Source: Lodderomyces elongisporus (taxonomy: Eukaryota; Ascomycota; Pichiomycetes; Serinales; Debaryomycetaceae). Taken from it: a DNA stretch of 64,000 nt. The notes below the pieces were generated by a model. It searched no databases. It was not told the origin of the DNA and was given only the letters and a program-made list of their open reading frames with translations. Positions 1-10,439 of this stretch are shown piece after piece. Both the position numbers and the translations under genes were made by a program. Position 1 is the stretch's first letter. Each line of letters starts with the position of its first letter. The stretch spans positions 868,001-932,000 of the forward strand of contig NC_083674.1 in assembly GCF_030384665.1 (NCBI RefSeq). Reading direction: 5' to 3'.

Positions 1-1969
1 TGCCTCCGTCCATGGCACCAAGCGCAATCACATTTTGCGGCGAGCTTATAGGTGATGCCATACCTCCAATGTTCAGCGCCAACGCAATTCCCAACACCAA
101 TGCATTGATAAATTGTGATCCTTTGGGAAGTGTTCTCAACAATGGTTGGATTAACGAGAAACACAACACTGGTGCTGCGACATTTGAAACCCACATTGAA
201 GCAAACAAAGCAACGCCCATAATGGTTAAAAGCACCACTGAAGGATTTGTTCCGGCTTTGGACAATATCCAAGTAGATATCAATTTAGCAATGTGGTACT
301 TTGACAATGCAGCTGCCAAAGTGAAACCACCCAAAAGCAACAATATGACTGAGTTCCACATCGTGCTCAATATGTACTTTGACGCCAGCACTGAATCCAT
401 AATGGATCCATCGGTATTCTTAACCACCCCAAGAAGCACCACAAGCAAAGGGATAAGCAACGAAGTAACAAACAACGGGATGGCCTCGGTGGCCCAAAGC
501 AATGAGGCACATATCAATAATGCAAAACAATTCTTTTGTGCTTCATCGCCAAATGGTGAAAAGTTTAAAAGAATCACGGTTACTGTGGTGGTAATTGCCA
601 ATTTGATAAACACCGGGTTTCTCCACGATAAATTGAAGCTGTGGGTAAGGCCACCACTTCCCTTCAACTCCCCTTCCTTGTCACCGGCAGCTCGTTCGCG
701 CTTATCAACCAACTTTGAATTGGCGGCATACGTCTTTCGCTCCAACCCAATCATGTCTCTCCATACAGTGTTTCTCTCCCAAACTACGTGTTCCCTCAAG
801 TGGATAGAAAGCTCTGATTTAGCTGCCGCCAAGTCATCTCCGTGATTACAAATCAATGCATAAACTTTGACCAACGACTCCAACTTGGCATCAACTTTTT
901 CCATTGTTGACTGCTTAAAAATGTAGGAACTATTGGGAAGATTTGCCAAATACTCATCTTTGATATTTGTGTCCAAGGACTTGTCAAATTTCTTCAATGC
1001 CTTCTTAAAGCCAGTATAATTCAACTCTATATACGACTTGAGCTCAGACAAAGTTGTGTATAAGCCTATAGTTCTTTTTCTCATAATGATTCTACTTTCT
1101 GTCAAGAGAATAAGCTGAGGTGGCAATCTACCATCATTATCCGTAGCATTACTGAGTTCGTTCCATAACTTTGGTGCATTTGGTGATCTCAAATACTCGT
1201 CGATGGACTTTGTGTGTGTTAACCCAGTCTCTGAATGTTCTGTGTGTATATTTGGTGCAGACTCCATTCTCTTGACCTGTCTTCCACGTGGTCGAGGAAA
1301 ACTATTGCGACGTTCCGAGAGTTCTTCGGTCGAATTGTTGCGATTGCCACGATCAACCAAATTTACGATCCCATTCCCATTCCCATTCTCATTCTCATTC
1401 TCGTCATTCTCGGGATCATCTTCATCTTCATCGTCATCTTCATCTTCATCTTCGTTGTCCCCAACTTCATTTGCATCGGCCTCTTCGGCTTGTGTGTATT
1501 CCGTTTCAGGGTCAGTTGTAAAATAGTTGTCATTGGAGATATCGGAGAATCTTCTGCCTCTGTTCCTGCGTGGCTTGGGCAACGTATGAGATTGTAAGGA
1601 AGCGTCAATCTCCTTCTCAAACTCTTCGATATCAAAGACCAACTCGTCAATGCTTTTAAATATAAATTGTTCTTGTTGTTTAAAAAAAGTATCAATTTTC
1701 TTCAACTCTGCATTCAATGCAGCTTCAAATACTGTCACGGCTGACTCATCTTGAGGATTTTCCACGAGATTGCCGAGGCTTGAATAGTGCTCGCCTACTA
1801 GCTGAGCATTTTCCTCTAAATCTTCATCTATCCCTGTACCCTGTTGATGCCTCCTTCTCAAACTATCTCGTTGCAAAGAGTATATCAACTTTTTAAGTGT
1901 TGTATATGCAAGATATTTCGAAGACCATTCGGGCACAGCATTGAACTGTAACGAGTGAGAGAACTTCAT
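1..1969 (-). CDS. PHO87: SPX-domain low-affinity phosphate transporter, PHO87/PHO90/PHO91 type (3' end cut by window)
   Basis: Imports inorganic phosphate (Pho87/Pho90, plasma membrane) or moves it across the vacuole membrane (Pho91). The frame is open from an ATG at 1967-1969 to the window edge, giving 656 codons with no stop. The N-terminus begins MKFSHSLQFNAVPEW, then SKYLAYTTLKKLIY, the typical opening of an SPX domain, which senses phosphate through inositol pyrophosphates. A low-complexity acidic/Asn linker follows at about 1370-1465. Below about position 660 come hydrophobic segments of an SLC13-like permease, with LLLLGGFTLAAALSKY and SMWVSNVAAPVLCFS. Family members are near 900 residues, so roughly a quarter is missing. 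The SPX plus permease architecture makes the family call firm; which of the three paralogues it is remains open. Confidence 0.9.
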   Translation of the reverse strand, partial: MKFSHSLQFNAVPEWSSKYLAYTTLKKLIYSLQRDSLRRRHQQGTGIDEDLEENAQLVGEHYSSLGNLVENPQDESAVTVFEAALNAELKKIDTFFKQQEQFIFKSIDELVFDIEEFEKEIDASLQSHTLPKPRRNRGRRFSDISNDNYFTTDPETEYTQAEEADANEVGDNEDEDEDDDEDEDDPENDENENENGNGNGIVNLVDRGNRNNSTEELSERRNSFPRPRGRQVKRMESAPNIHTEHSETGLTHTKSIDEYLRSPNAPKLWNELSNATDNDGRLPPQLILLTESRIIMRKRTIGLYTTLSELKSYIELNYTGFKKALKKFDKSLDTNIKDEYLANLPNSSYIFKQSTMEKVDAKLESLVKVYALICNHGDDLAAAKSELSIHLREHVVWERNTVWRDMIGLERKTYAANSKLVDKRERAAGDKEGELKGSGGLTHSFNLSWRNPVFIKLAITTTVTVILLNFSPFGDEAQKNCFALLICASLLWATEAIPLFVTSLLIPLLVVLLGVVKNTDGSIMDSVLASKYILSTMWNSVILLLLGGFTLAAALSKYHIAKLISTWILSKAGTNPSVVLLTIMGVALFASMWVSNVAAPVLCFSLIQPLLRTLPKGSQFINALVLGIALALNIGGMASPISSPQNVIALGAMDGG
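1370..1465. repeat. Low-complexity coding repeat in the transporter linker
   Basis: The + strand shows repeats of CATTCC/CATTCT followed by CATCTT/CATCTTC. On the coding minus strand they encode Asp/Glu/Asn/Gly runs between the SPX domain and the permease. Such linkers vary in length between strains. Confidence 0.7.
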
Positions 1970-3711
1970 CGTTGATTCAGTTCACTAGTTTTGGCCTGTA
2001 TAAGTATTCCTGACTAAGCAAAGATGTAGGTAATGGGCAGATATGTAAAGCTGGTCTATTCTTTTGTAACACTTGTATTTGTTTCTTTTTTTTTTGTTTT
2101 TCGTTGTTTTTCGTTGTTTTGTTTTTTTTGTTTTTACGTTGCTTAACTTGCTTTTCCTGATATTATTTCAAATTGGCGCTTGCTGTCGAGATAATTTTGC
2201 TGATCTTTGGTTGACTTTTGGTTTTTTTTAATGAGCAAGATCGTTGATAGACAAATTACTTTTGGGAAGTGAGAACCAGAACCAGAACAACAACAACAAC
2301 AACAAAAACTATAATTATTATTGTTATACCAATAATAATACTAAGAATTATGATAATAATAATAATAATAATAATAACAGCAGTAGCAGTAGCTTAAGCA
2401 CCATAAGCAATATAATCAGCATCAGCGGTTGACAAAATGTGTGTCGTACAATATTGGTCAAGGCGGTGTCGCGTTTACAAACAAAATTATGGCTCAAGTT
2501 GACTAAATGATGAGAATAAATAATACTATAATGAATACGGAAACTGACTAAATTATAATAATATTCACAACAAGAATTGTTTGTAATAAGCACCAAAATG
2601 AATAAAAGAAAGAAAAAAAACAAGCTACAGGAGTTTCAAGACTGTAGTATCAATTTCAAACAGTATTAGCTTAAGAACAGGTTCATGAACAAGATCCGGA
2701 TTACCTAAGAGATGAAGTACAAAAAAAAAGAAATATAAAAATGAATAACACCAGATTAAAAAGAGTTTGTATGACAAGAAGAAAAGAACACCCGACCCCC
2801 CCCCCCCCCCTCATTGTGGTTCCAATTCTATCATAGATTTGACAATTCCGCCTTTTTTGCATTCTTGCTCATTATGATGCTACTAGTACCTTATATCTCA
2901 ATTTTTTGTATCATCTGTTTTTACCTATTTTCTCTCTTTAAAATGATTCTACCAGTTAGTAATTGTTCCGTATTGCTCTATTCAATATAGATAAAAGAAC
3001 ATAACATAAAATTGTAAACGAAACAATTGAAATTCGCAATCATAAGCGTGCTTGTGATTGTTGTTAGATATACAACACACACACACTGTCTCTCTCTCTC
3101 TCTTTCGGTATCTCTCTCTCTCTTTCTGCTTCTCTGATTGCTTTTCAAGCGAGAAGCAAAGTGTAAGAAAAATAAAATCTAATTGAGAGAGCCTGTGTTT
3201 GTGTGTTTCTGTGTGTTTGTGTGTTTGTGTGTTTGTGGGAGTAGAAAAAAATTATCATAGCCGCCTTCAAGCCTCCTCTCTCTCTCTCTCCCCCACACAC
3301 ACACACCTTTTGGCGACCGAGTACAAGCAATCACAATCTTACGTCACTGGCAGTTTCTTATCCAAGTAGAGCAAACGCTGTTAATTTTAACTTTTTTTTT
3401 TTGGATTTGCCTTTAAAGTTCATCAGAGACCAATTTTGTATTCACCTGTATCGGCAAGCTGAACTAGTCAACAGGACATATTGTTTATCTTCCATCCTAA
3501 CAAATTGTCAGCTTAAAAGCATTACAACAAGCCGAAATACCCACTCCTCTTTACCTCAGCAACAAAATCGTATATTGTGACTGTTGACTACCGATTTACT
3601 ACACACAACCTGTTCAACTTGATCAACTTTTTCAACTTTTTCAACGCAACAGCATTGCATAATCTTTCCACTACAATCATTCATTGCAAAGTCTGAATTT
3701 ACTTATTTGCC
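1970..3711. other. Intergenic region between divergent genes; simple repeats only
   Basis: No convincing gene. It holds T-rich tracts (2085-2130), AAC and ATA trinucleotide repeats (2285-2376), a 15-base C run (2796-2810), CT tracts (3088-3125 and 3276-3290), a TGTG/TTTG tract (3195-3237) and short CA runs. It should contain the promoters of both flanking genes; no specific operator was recognised. Confidence 0.6.
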
Positions 3712-4287
3712 ATGGACTTTTGTTTCTTTTTAATTGGATGTATGTATTATAAATTGACGCTACAGGGAACTTACGCAAATGACAATATACAAAGGGCAAA
3801 TGACAATAAAAATGAAAATGCAAACAGAAAATGACCCTGAAAGACGGATTGTTGACATTTTCTTAGACGAATAAACTGGAACTGGAGATGAGAACATACC
3901 GTTAAAAGCTGTGCAATTGAAACATAAGCACTGCATTGAGTCCATACTTGTTTTTTGTTTTTTGTTGTTGTTTTTTTGGTTTTCTAATTTTCGGGGGAAA
4001 AATAATGAATGTCAAGACAAGCACTTGTTACTAACACAAACATTTTAGTCCAAGAATTCAACAAGTCACTTTCAGATGTAGGAAACATTCCTTGTTATTG
4101 TGGCCACTGCCATAATCAAAGTGCGTTTGCAGTTCGAACTATTAATGCGGTGACGCTATTTTTCATTCCTGTGTTGCCCTTCTATTATTCAAAGAGGTTG
4201 AAATGCAACATATGTGGTACCACAGGGAGTCTTGACAAACAAGCGATCGAACGATTAAAGAGTGGACAACCGGTGGCTATAGGATGA
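3712..4287 (+). CDS. Spliced small zinc-ribbon protein (zinc_ribbon_15 type)
   Basis: Unknown function; a short CxxC...CxxC zinc-ribbon protein. Exon 1 is 3712-3739 and exon 2 is 4049-4287, joined in frame to give about 88 residues. The N-terminus becomes MDFCFFLIGFQEFNKSL, followed by CYCGHCHN (first Zn knuckle), a hydrophobic FFIPVLPFYY stretch and CNICG (second knuckle). The intron has GTATGT at 3740-3745, a perfect TACTAAC branch point at 4029-4035 and a 3' AG at 4047-4048. An unspliced reading would begin at the ATG at 4009, but that ATG lies inside the intron and is preceded 4 nt upstream by an out-of-frame ATG at 4005. The hydrophobic and Cys-bearing exon-1 peptide resembles the usual start of this family, which favours the spliced model. 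Confidence 0.8.
3740..4048 (+). other. Spliceosomal intron (309 nt)
   Basis: 5' splice site GTATGT, branch point TACTAAC at 4029-4035, 3' splice site TTTTAG ending at 4048. Exon 1 ends after the first base of a codon, and joining restores the exon-2 frame exactly. Confidence 0.82.
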
Positions 4288-5123
4288 TAGAGTGAGTGAT
4301 TCAATGGTGTTGAGAATGCTATGTCGCAGTCAAAAAATCAAGAAAAATAAAAAAGATAAAACACTTTTGAATATTGAAAATTTTGAAATCCTGCAAATTT
4401 ACATTGCGGATACTAGATAAATGTTACGATTTTGAATTGGCTGACAAGTATCGAGATGCTTTTTAAGTTGGCTAATTTGTCGGAAACTAGATTTGTTGCA
4501 AAACATATAATGTAGATTAATATACGCTAGAGTATGCCCGTCTTTATCATTGTCTAACTTGTTGTACTCTTTTTCTTTAATTTTGTTTATTTTGTTTAGT
4601 TTTGTATGTTTATTCTTTTTAATTTTTTTCCTTGTTTATTTATTTTGATTACATCTCTTTTCCGTGGAGTTTGGTTACTTCCCATGTGTATACTTATAGA
4701 CTTTCACTCTCTTTTTAGGTCACTTTTGGAGCAAGTGATGTATAGTGGTGCTTATTAAATAGTGTAGCTTCGTGGAGTAGATGTAGTAAAGCTTCGTTAG
4801 CCAGTACAGTACTTGTTATGAAAGGCTATACCAAACCATAGACTGATGTCAATCATATTCTATATGCTATTATTTTTTTTATTTTTTTTGTTTCAATCGA
4901 GTAAATACCCTAGTTCAATATGAATTTGCGGCACAATTTTAGTTGGTTGTTTATCTTATGCCAGATATTACTTGTCCAAAAAAATGTCTTTAATCAATAA
5001 CAATGATGTGGTTCTAAGTAATAAAGTTTTTTTGTTCCATATAAACTTTTCTTTGGTTTGTCTTGTATACTTAATAGTACGCCGTCTTCTGTGCTTTGCT
5101 GCGTTTGTATTTACTTAAACAAT

Positions 5124-5294
5124 ATGGACTCAATATTGAACAAAGAGCTATCGATGAGAACTATTGTACTCGATTATGAAGACACTTTACTCATGGAGGA
5201 AAAGAACTTCGAGTAAGAGCAACAGCAACAGCAACAGCAGCAGCAGCAGCAGCAAAAACAACTAAATGCAGAACAAGACAGTCGGAATCGATAG
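5124..5294 (+). other. Stop-interrupted open frame with polyglutamine (possible gene remnant)
   Basis: An ATG at 5124 opens a 30-codon frame beginning MDSILNKELSMRT. It ends at TAA (5214-5216), and the same frame then continues as about a dozen Gln codons (CAA/CAG) and a charged tail to TAG at 5292-5294. It could be a decayed gene, a strain-specific nonsense mutation, or a chance frame across a CAG repeat. No family was recognised. Confidence 0.25.
5217..5256 (+). repeat. CAA/CAG trinucleotide repeat
   Basis: Alternating CAA and CAG units followed by six CAG units in a row, outside any confirmed gene. Confidence 0.85.
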
Positions 5295-5677
5295 AGCTCA
5301 AATACTTTCCGATATTTCCAAAAAAAAAAAAAAGAAATCTTTCTATATTCAAGTCATGAGCAAGTTTAACTATTTGTCCAGTTAATGAATTGAGTATTGG
5401 TGTAAAAGACAAAAGAAAGAGATGCAAAACAAAGGTTAAACAAGAAAATGAGAGAGACAAGGGGTAGAGTAGAGGGATGTTGGAGAACAAAGGAGAGAAC
5501 CAAAAGCCTATTGGAAATTTTGAAAACTGTTGTGCATGTGACCAAAGCAGCCATTAGTTTAGCAAAAATGTAGTTTATATATCATATCCCAACCGGCTCA
5601 AAAATTAAAATTGTTGAATGATAATATCTAAATAACATGATAAAAGTATACAACAACAACAACAACAACCTTTCTAC

Positions 5678-5700
5678 AGCCTTTTCGGTTGTAAAAGGCT
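5678..5700. other. Perfect 8-bp stem-loop
   Basis: AGCCTTTT pairs with AAAAGGCT across a 7-nt loop (CGGTTGT). No gene is adjacent, so a terminator or transcript-end role is unsupported. Confidence 0.4.
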
Positions 5701-7143
5701 ATTACATCTAAGTGGTGGAGGCAAGAAAGTGTAGCCTTATTTGTTCATTAACAGCTAAAAGATCATGCTTACGGGAAACTCGGAAAGTAGAAGGGAGCAG
5801 GGGGGAAAAGGGCTTTATTTTTTTGGTTTCTTCAATTCGTGTTTTATTTGCCGCGCGTATTCAACTTGGTAACAAACCTTTGTTTAAAATAAAGAAAGAA
5901 AAACTTAAGAAAAGCCTTTCTTCTCCCTTCAGCCCCAACCTCGTAGTCCCAGCCAAAAAAAAATAAAATAAAATGAAATTAAATTAAAACATTAAAACCA
6001 ATACCAAAACCAATACCAAAACCAAAGTAATCAATGGAAAAGCTTAATTTGCAAACGAATAAGATGTCATTCATCTTTGGTTACTAGTGGTCCACTTTAG
6101 CAAGTGTAACATAATGACATGTTTGTAAAATCTTATGCAATCCATTTTGAAGTGAGGTATTTTATATCGTCAAGAAGAAAAGTACTGTATTGCATGGCGG
6201 TTTGTAGGAATGGTCGGGGATGGAATGGGAAGGGAAGAGAGAGAGAGAGAGAGAAAGAGAGAGAAAAGCAAAAGCAAAAAAAAGAGCAGGGAAAGAATGG
6301 GAAAGAAAGAAGGAGCAGAATGATGCAACTTATGATGTGATTTGCTGCAAGGTTAAAACAAAACAAAAGATTATCAACATTTTAACTCCGTGTACCCATG
6401 CCAATTATTTTCCATGTTTCTGACCAATTAAAGAATGGACATGGAGAGCTGAAGATCAATTGAGAATGACAGAAACTAGGGAAAGAATGGAAATGAAGGA
6501 AGAGGAAGAGGGAGGGGGAAGTTTAAAGAGATAGAAACTACATGTAGTTTGTAACAAAGTCTGCATTTACTCTATTCTTACTTCATTAAGCATAGTGAAC
6601 CTTATCCTTTGCTACCTAACTTTTCTGATTCCTTTTATTCCTCTTTTCCCCCATGTTCCCCCTTGTTCCAACATATTTTTTTACTTTTGACTTCCATTTA
6701 ATATCCAAAAAAAAAATATATAGATAAAAAAAATTAAAAAAAAAATTAAAAACGTTAATGGTATAACAAATTAGTAAACTACAACGACACCCGAATCTTC
6801 CACATTTCAAAGCACTCATTTGATCGCTTTTGGTCATGAATAAATGACTTTATAATGCATCAATTGGTTTTTCAATTTTTTTCTTGAATGTTCTGATTGA
6901 CGATGAGCTTGAGACGTGATGATGCATTGTGTAAATAAGCCTATAGAGCAACTACTTATTATTGTGAGATACACACTCTTCATTCTACTTTTGTTCCGTT
7001 TTACTATAGTTTAACTAGTTTACTTTAGTCTTGTTAGGTTTAGCACTTGTCTTTCTTTTTTTTTAAAAAAAAAAAGAAAAAACAAAAACAGTTTACAATT
7101 TGTTACCATATGATCAGGTCATTCCAAAACTCTTTTAAAATCA

Positions 7144-7174
7144 TATAAATAGGGGCAGGTCGTTACCCCTATTT
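7144..7174 (+). promoter_or_regulatory. TATA box overlapping an inverted repeat of two STRE-like AGGGG/CCCCT sites
   Basis: TATAAATA at 7144-7151 runs into AAATAGGGG (7147-7155), which is mirrored by CCCCTATTT at 7166-7174. AGGGG/CCCCT is the core stress-response element bound by Msn2/Msn4-type factors in yeast. It lies about 510-540 bp before the opsin-like ATG, implying a leader near 480 nt. A promoter role is inferred; the palindrome is seen directly. Confidence 0.45.
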
Positions 7175-7683
7175 CGTTTCCCCATTTCTTACTTACTTGC
7201 CTTCTTTCTTTCTTTTTCTTTCGTTAATTCTATTATATTCTATTCTATTTACATTTTAATCATCTATAACTAACTAACTAGCTAACTAACTAATTAATCA
7301 TTGACATCAATATCATTTGCACTGTGAAAAATATTATTATTTTATTTTTTATTTTGCAGCCATTCGAAACTTGAAGTCTAAGCATCGATACTCCCTTATC
7401 TATCCACGCTATACTTTTTAGTTTTAGTTTACTTTTCATACATTTATTTTTGTTTTGCGTTTTTCTTTTTTGACTTTGGTTTTAGTGTTCCAAATATTTT
7501 GCAACCGCTGAAGAATATTTTTTTTTTTTTTTGGGTAACAAAGATCAAAATTATATTAAAGGAAAAGGTACAGGAAAATTAAACTAATACATTTTACAGC
7601 GTTCAACTACATCTTTTAGTAAGAACCAACTTGATAATAAACAACAACAACAACACCAAAAACAACAGTAGAAGCTAACTATA

Positions 7684-8706
7684 ATGTACGGCCCAGTTGA
7701 AATCTACAAGAGATCAGGAAACCAAGCTGTTTCCATCAATTCCCCTCCGCCAGAGTCAGATATCAACTTGACTGAACATGGTTCAGATTGGTTGTGGGCT
7801 GCTTTCTCCTTGTTTGCCTTGTTTGCCGTAGTGCATGGCTTTATCTATAGCTTGACCAGTGTACGTCGCAGCGGCTTAAAGAAATCACTCTTGATGATTC
7901 CACTCTGGACTAATGCAGTCATGGCTTTTGCTTACTATACATATGCTTCAAACTTGGGTTACACTTGGATCGAGACTGAATTCAATCACGTGACTACTGA
8001 TCGTGGCCTTGGTGTGCGTCAAATCTTTTATGCCAAGTATATCGGCTGGTTCTTGTCATGGCCATTTGTCTTGACTGTGTTCAGTATTGTGACACATACC
8101 ACATTGACCGATGACAGAGATGACTTGTTGAAAAGAATTGTTCAGACTTTTTCCTCTATATTCACTAGGTTTTTGGCGATAGAAGTGTTTGTTTTGGGCT
8201 TGTTGATTGGCTCTTTAATCAAGTCCACCTACAAATGGGGTTACTTCACATTTGCTGCAGTCGCCATGATCTTTGCCATGTACTTGGTTGCCACTGACTT
8301 GCATTACAGCTTTAGAGGTCCCTCAACCAATCTTCCCGGAAATATCATCATTATTTTCTTTTTCGTTGTGTGGATTTTGTACCCAGTTTGTTGGGGCTTA
8401 TCTGAAGGTGGTAATGTGATTCAGCCAGACTCAGAAGCTGTGTTTTACGGTATCTTGGACTTGATCACTTTTGGCTTTGTGCCAATTATCTTGACCTGGA
8501 TTGCCATCAACAATGTTGACGAAGATTTCTTCACCAAGATCTGGCACTTCCATGTCAAGCCTGATGGAAGTGGCCACGTGGCTGATCCCGAGAAGGAGAT
8601 TGACCAAACACCAAGACACTCGGGAGACACTGCAGTCCCACCAAGTGGAGTGCCAATTGCCGAGGAAACCGATGTTGTTGTTGAAGAGCCAGCAACAAGA
8701 GTTTAG
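7684..8706 (+). CDS. MRH1: Opsin-related seven-helix membrane protein (MRH1/YRO2/HSP30 family), no retinal lysine
   Basis: Fungal opsin-related protein of the plasma membrane or cell periphery; S. cerevisiae relatives are stress and weak-acid responsive, and the exact activity is not established. It has 340 residues, seven hydrophobic segments between about residues 35 and 275, and a polar C-terminal tail. Helix C reads AKYIGWFLSWP: compared with bacteriorhodopsin the Arg82 position is Lys118 and the Asp85 proton acceptor is Gly121. Helix F keeps W-x-x-YPVCWGLSEG. Helix G keeps Asp259, but the Schiff-base lysine position is Phe263. It should therefore bind no retinal covalently and pump no protons. 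The start is the ATG at 7684, directly after a CAACAA-rich leader. Confidence 0.88.
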   Translation: MYGPVEIYKRSGNQAVSINSPPPESDINLTEHGSDWLWAAFSLFALFAVVHGFIYSLTSVRRSGLKKSLLMIPLWTNAVMAFAYYTYASNLGYTWIETEFNHVTTDRGLGVRQIFYAKYIGWFLSWPFVLTVFSIVTHTTLTDDRDDLLKRIVQTFSSIFTRFLAIEVFVLGLLIGSLIKSTYKWGYFTFAAVAMIFAMYLVATDLHYSFRGPSTNLPGNIIIIFFFVVWILYPVCWGLSEGGNVIQPDSEAVFYGILDLITFGFVPIILTWIAINNVDEDFFTKIWHFHVKPDGSGHVADPEKEIDQTPRHSGDTAVPPSGVPIAEETDVVVEEPATRV

Positions 8707-9557
8707 AATCGTTTAAATGGCCAGAACTCGAGTGTGAGAGAGTGAGAGAGTGTGAGAGATGGTAATTGAATAAAGATTGCGCAAGCCATATTCGAAGCCA
8801 ACCCCAAAAAAGATTTAAAAAAAGATTTAAAAAAAGATTTAAAAAAAGGGGCATATGTTTGAGATTGAATGTCGCTGCTTTTCTTTTACAAGACCGTTTT
8901 CTTTCCGTTTGCTTTGCTTTGTTTTACGTTGCTTGTTTGATTTTTTTTCTTTTTCGACTTTTATTCTTCATTTTGTTCTTCCAGAATTTTTTGGAAGATA
9001 TATACCAGAGAAACTTTTTATACTTTTAGGGTATTAATCTAATATATAATCACCATGTTTTCTTCTTTTTCATTTTTGAGTGTATTGAAGAGCTCTGTTT
9101 GCAAATGGTTTTTTTTTTCATTATTGATATCACCATTAAGATTATTACTATTATTATAATAATGATAATAATTATTATGATAATTACAGAGTTGCATCTC
9201 TAGCGACCATGTTGTTTTGGATCTCTTTGACGTCTCTGATGTCTTGTGACTGGAGTTCAAGGAGAAGAGTCTGATGGTCTGGATATTCGGTTATTTGAAT
9301 GATTGAGTGTGTATTTGTGTATGGCGCGCGCAGGGGAAATTTTGTGTGGTTATTACACAAAACCGTCCTGAAATTAGTAAAATCGAAAAAGCAACTAGCA
9401 ATCAACCAATTTTGACATTTCAGCTTTTCCACGAGATCACCAACTACCCTCTTCCTTTTTCTTTCTTTCCCTCTTTTACTGATTAATCTTTTTCCCCCCT
9501 CCTCAACATCATCATCATCATCATCATCATCACGTTAGAATTCAATTTAACCATAAA
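8707..9557. other. Intergenic region, 851 bp
   Basis: Holds GTGAGAGA tracts after the opsin-like stop, a 12-bp repeat at 8806-8850, T-rich stretches, ATT/AAT repeats at 9135-9185 and a TCA repeat at 9507-9531 just before the next ATG. No gene seen. Confidence 0.6.
8806..8850 (+). repeat. Tandem 12-bp repeat, three copies
   Basis: Three successive copies of AAAAAAAGATTT lie in the 3' flank of the opsin-like gene. Confidence 0.7.
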
Positions 9558-10439
9558 ATGCCACCAAAAGCTGCTCCACAATCTGCATCCACTTCTGCAT
9601 CTTCTGCATCCTCCAGTTTGAAACATCAATCCGTTGGACAGCAGTTGACAAAGTTGGCAACCAGTCAACAATTTTACTGGTACTTGGGTCATGTGTTTGC
9701 ACTTCTCTTTACCGTGTTTAGTGCTATTACTGGTTTGATCTACAGGAAACAATCTTCGTTGAAATACTATAGGTTTGCATTATTATCAATCATTACCACT
9801 TATTTGATTGTGTTGAAACAAGTTTACTTTAAGAATACTGGGCTCAAGAATGTTACTGTGGCGAGACTCTTGAGAGACGAAAATGTGCAATACATAATCT
9901 TGGCTGCGATTTTCCTTGTTTCCAGTTTTATCTCTGGTGATCAAGTACCAGCCGGATTGTACTCATATGCAATTTTCGCCGTTTTTCATGTGCTTACTTA
10001 TTTTCAAAACCAATTGTTGCCTGTCTTGGTCCCTTCATTAACAACGCAACAAAAATTGAGTTCGAGAATCGGTGCAATTATCAACAAGTTCAACCAACCA
10101 GCGTTGTATGTAGCAGCAGCTGTGGAAAGTTCATTAATTGTTACTACCGGGTTAGAGCTTATTCTCCTTCCCTTTGCTATTTTGCTCAGATGGAGAAGTT
10201 TTGGTTATGCCATTAGCAAGATCATTGTATTTGTCTCTGTGGTTGTTTTCAACAAATTGAGATACGACAATAGTCAATTCACCAAGGCCATAGTCAACGA
10301 AATGGACAAGAACCAAGCTGGGTTTGTTACAAGATTAAACAATCCAAAAGTGACCCTGTTGTACAACAACTTGCGTGCTAAAGCGATCTATTTCTTGCAA
10401 TTGATCCAATTACCAAAAGAAGTGAAGAAAACACAATAA
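9558..10439 (+). CDS. POM33: POM33/PER33-type nuclear pore/ER membrane protein (TMEM33 family)
   Basis: Integral protein of the ER and nuclear envelope; Pom33 helps distribute and assemble nuclear pores in yeast, and Per33 is its paralogue. It has 293 residues. A Ser/Ala-rich cytosolic N-terminus (1-30) precedes hydrophobic segments at about 40-62, 72-90, 110-126, 132-150 and 185-215, and a basic C-terminus ends KEVKKTQ. The QQLTKLATSQQFYWYLGH entry to the first membrane segment and the overall length fit the TMEM33/Pom33 family. The two yeast paralogues cannot be told apart here. The start is the first ATG after a TCA-repeat leader. It is followed on the same strand by SND2. Confidence 0.85.
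   Translation: MPPKAAPQSASTSASSASSSLKHQSVGQQLTKLATSQQFYWYLGHVFALLFTVFSAITGLIYRKQSSLKYYRFALLSIITTYLIVLKQVYFKNTGLKNVTVARLLRDENVQYIILAAIFLVSSFISGDQVPAGLYSYAIFAVFHVLTYFQNQLLPVLVPSLTTQQKLSSRIGAIINKFNQPALYVAAAVESSLIVTTGLELILLPFAILLRWRSFGYAISKIIVFVSVVVFNKLRYDNSQFTKAIVNEMDKNQAGFVTRLNNPKVTLLYNNLRAKAIYFLQLIQLPKEVKKTQ

Larger units (their letters stand above)
4288..7683. other. Long intergenic region (3.4 kb) with the promoter and leader of the opsin-like gene
   Basis: No complete gene seen. Contents are a stop-interrupted polyQ reading frame (5124-5294), a hairpin (5678-5700), a GA-rich tract (6236-6265), A/T homopolymers, and near 7144-7174 a TATA box inside an inverted repeat. From 7175 to 7683 the DNA is pyrimidine-rich, then rich in CAA, as expected for a long yeast 5' leader. 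Confidence 0.55.

Noticed and set aside
12..845. 277-codon frame on the + strand
   Set aside because: It is the antisense of the permease part of the PHO87-type gene, whose minus-strand frame has clear SPX and membrane motifs.
2507..2546. ATGATGA followed by CTGA, resembling snoRNA C and D boxes
   Set aside because: The boxes are only about 30 nt apart, no terminal stem pairs around them, and no C'/D' boxes or target complementarity are evident.
4009..4048. ATG at 4009 as start of the zinc-ribbon gene
   Set aside because: It lies in a consensus intron and is preceded by an out-of-frame ATG at 4005; the spliced start at 3712 explains the frame better.
5191..5490. Minus-strand frame with Ala/Val repeats
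   Set aside because: It is the reverse reading of the CAG/CAA repeat plus AT-rich DNA, without protein-like composition.
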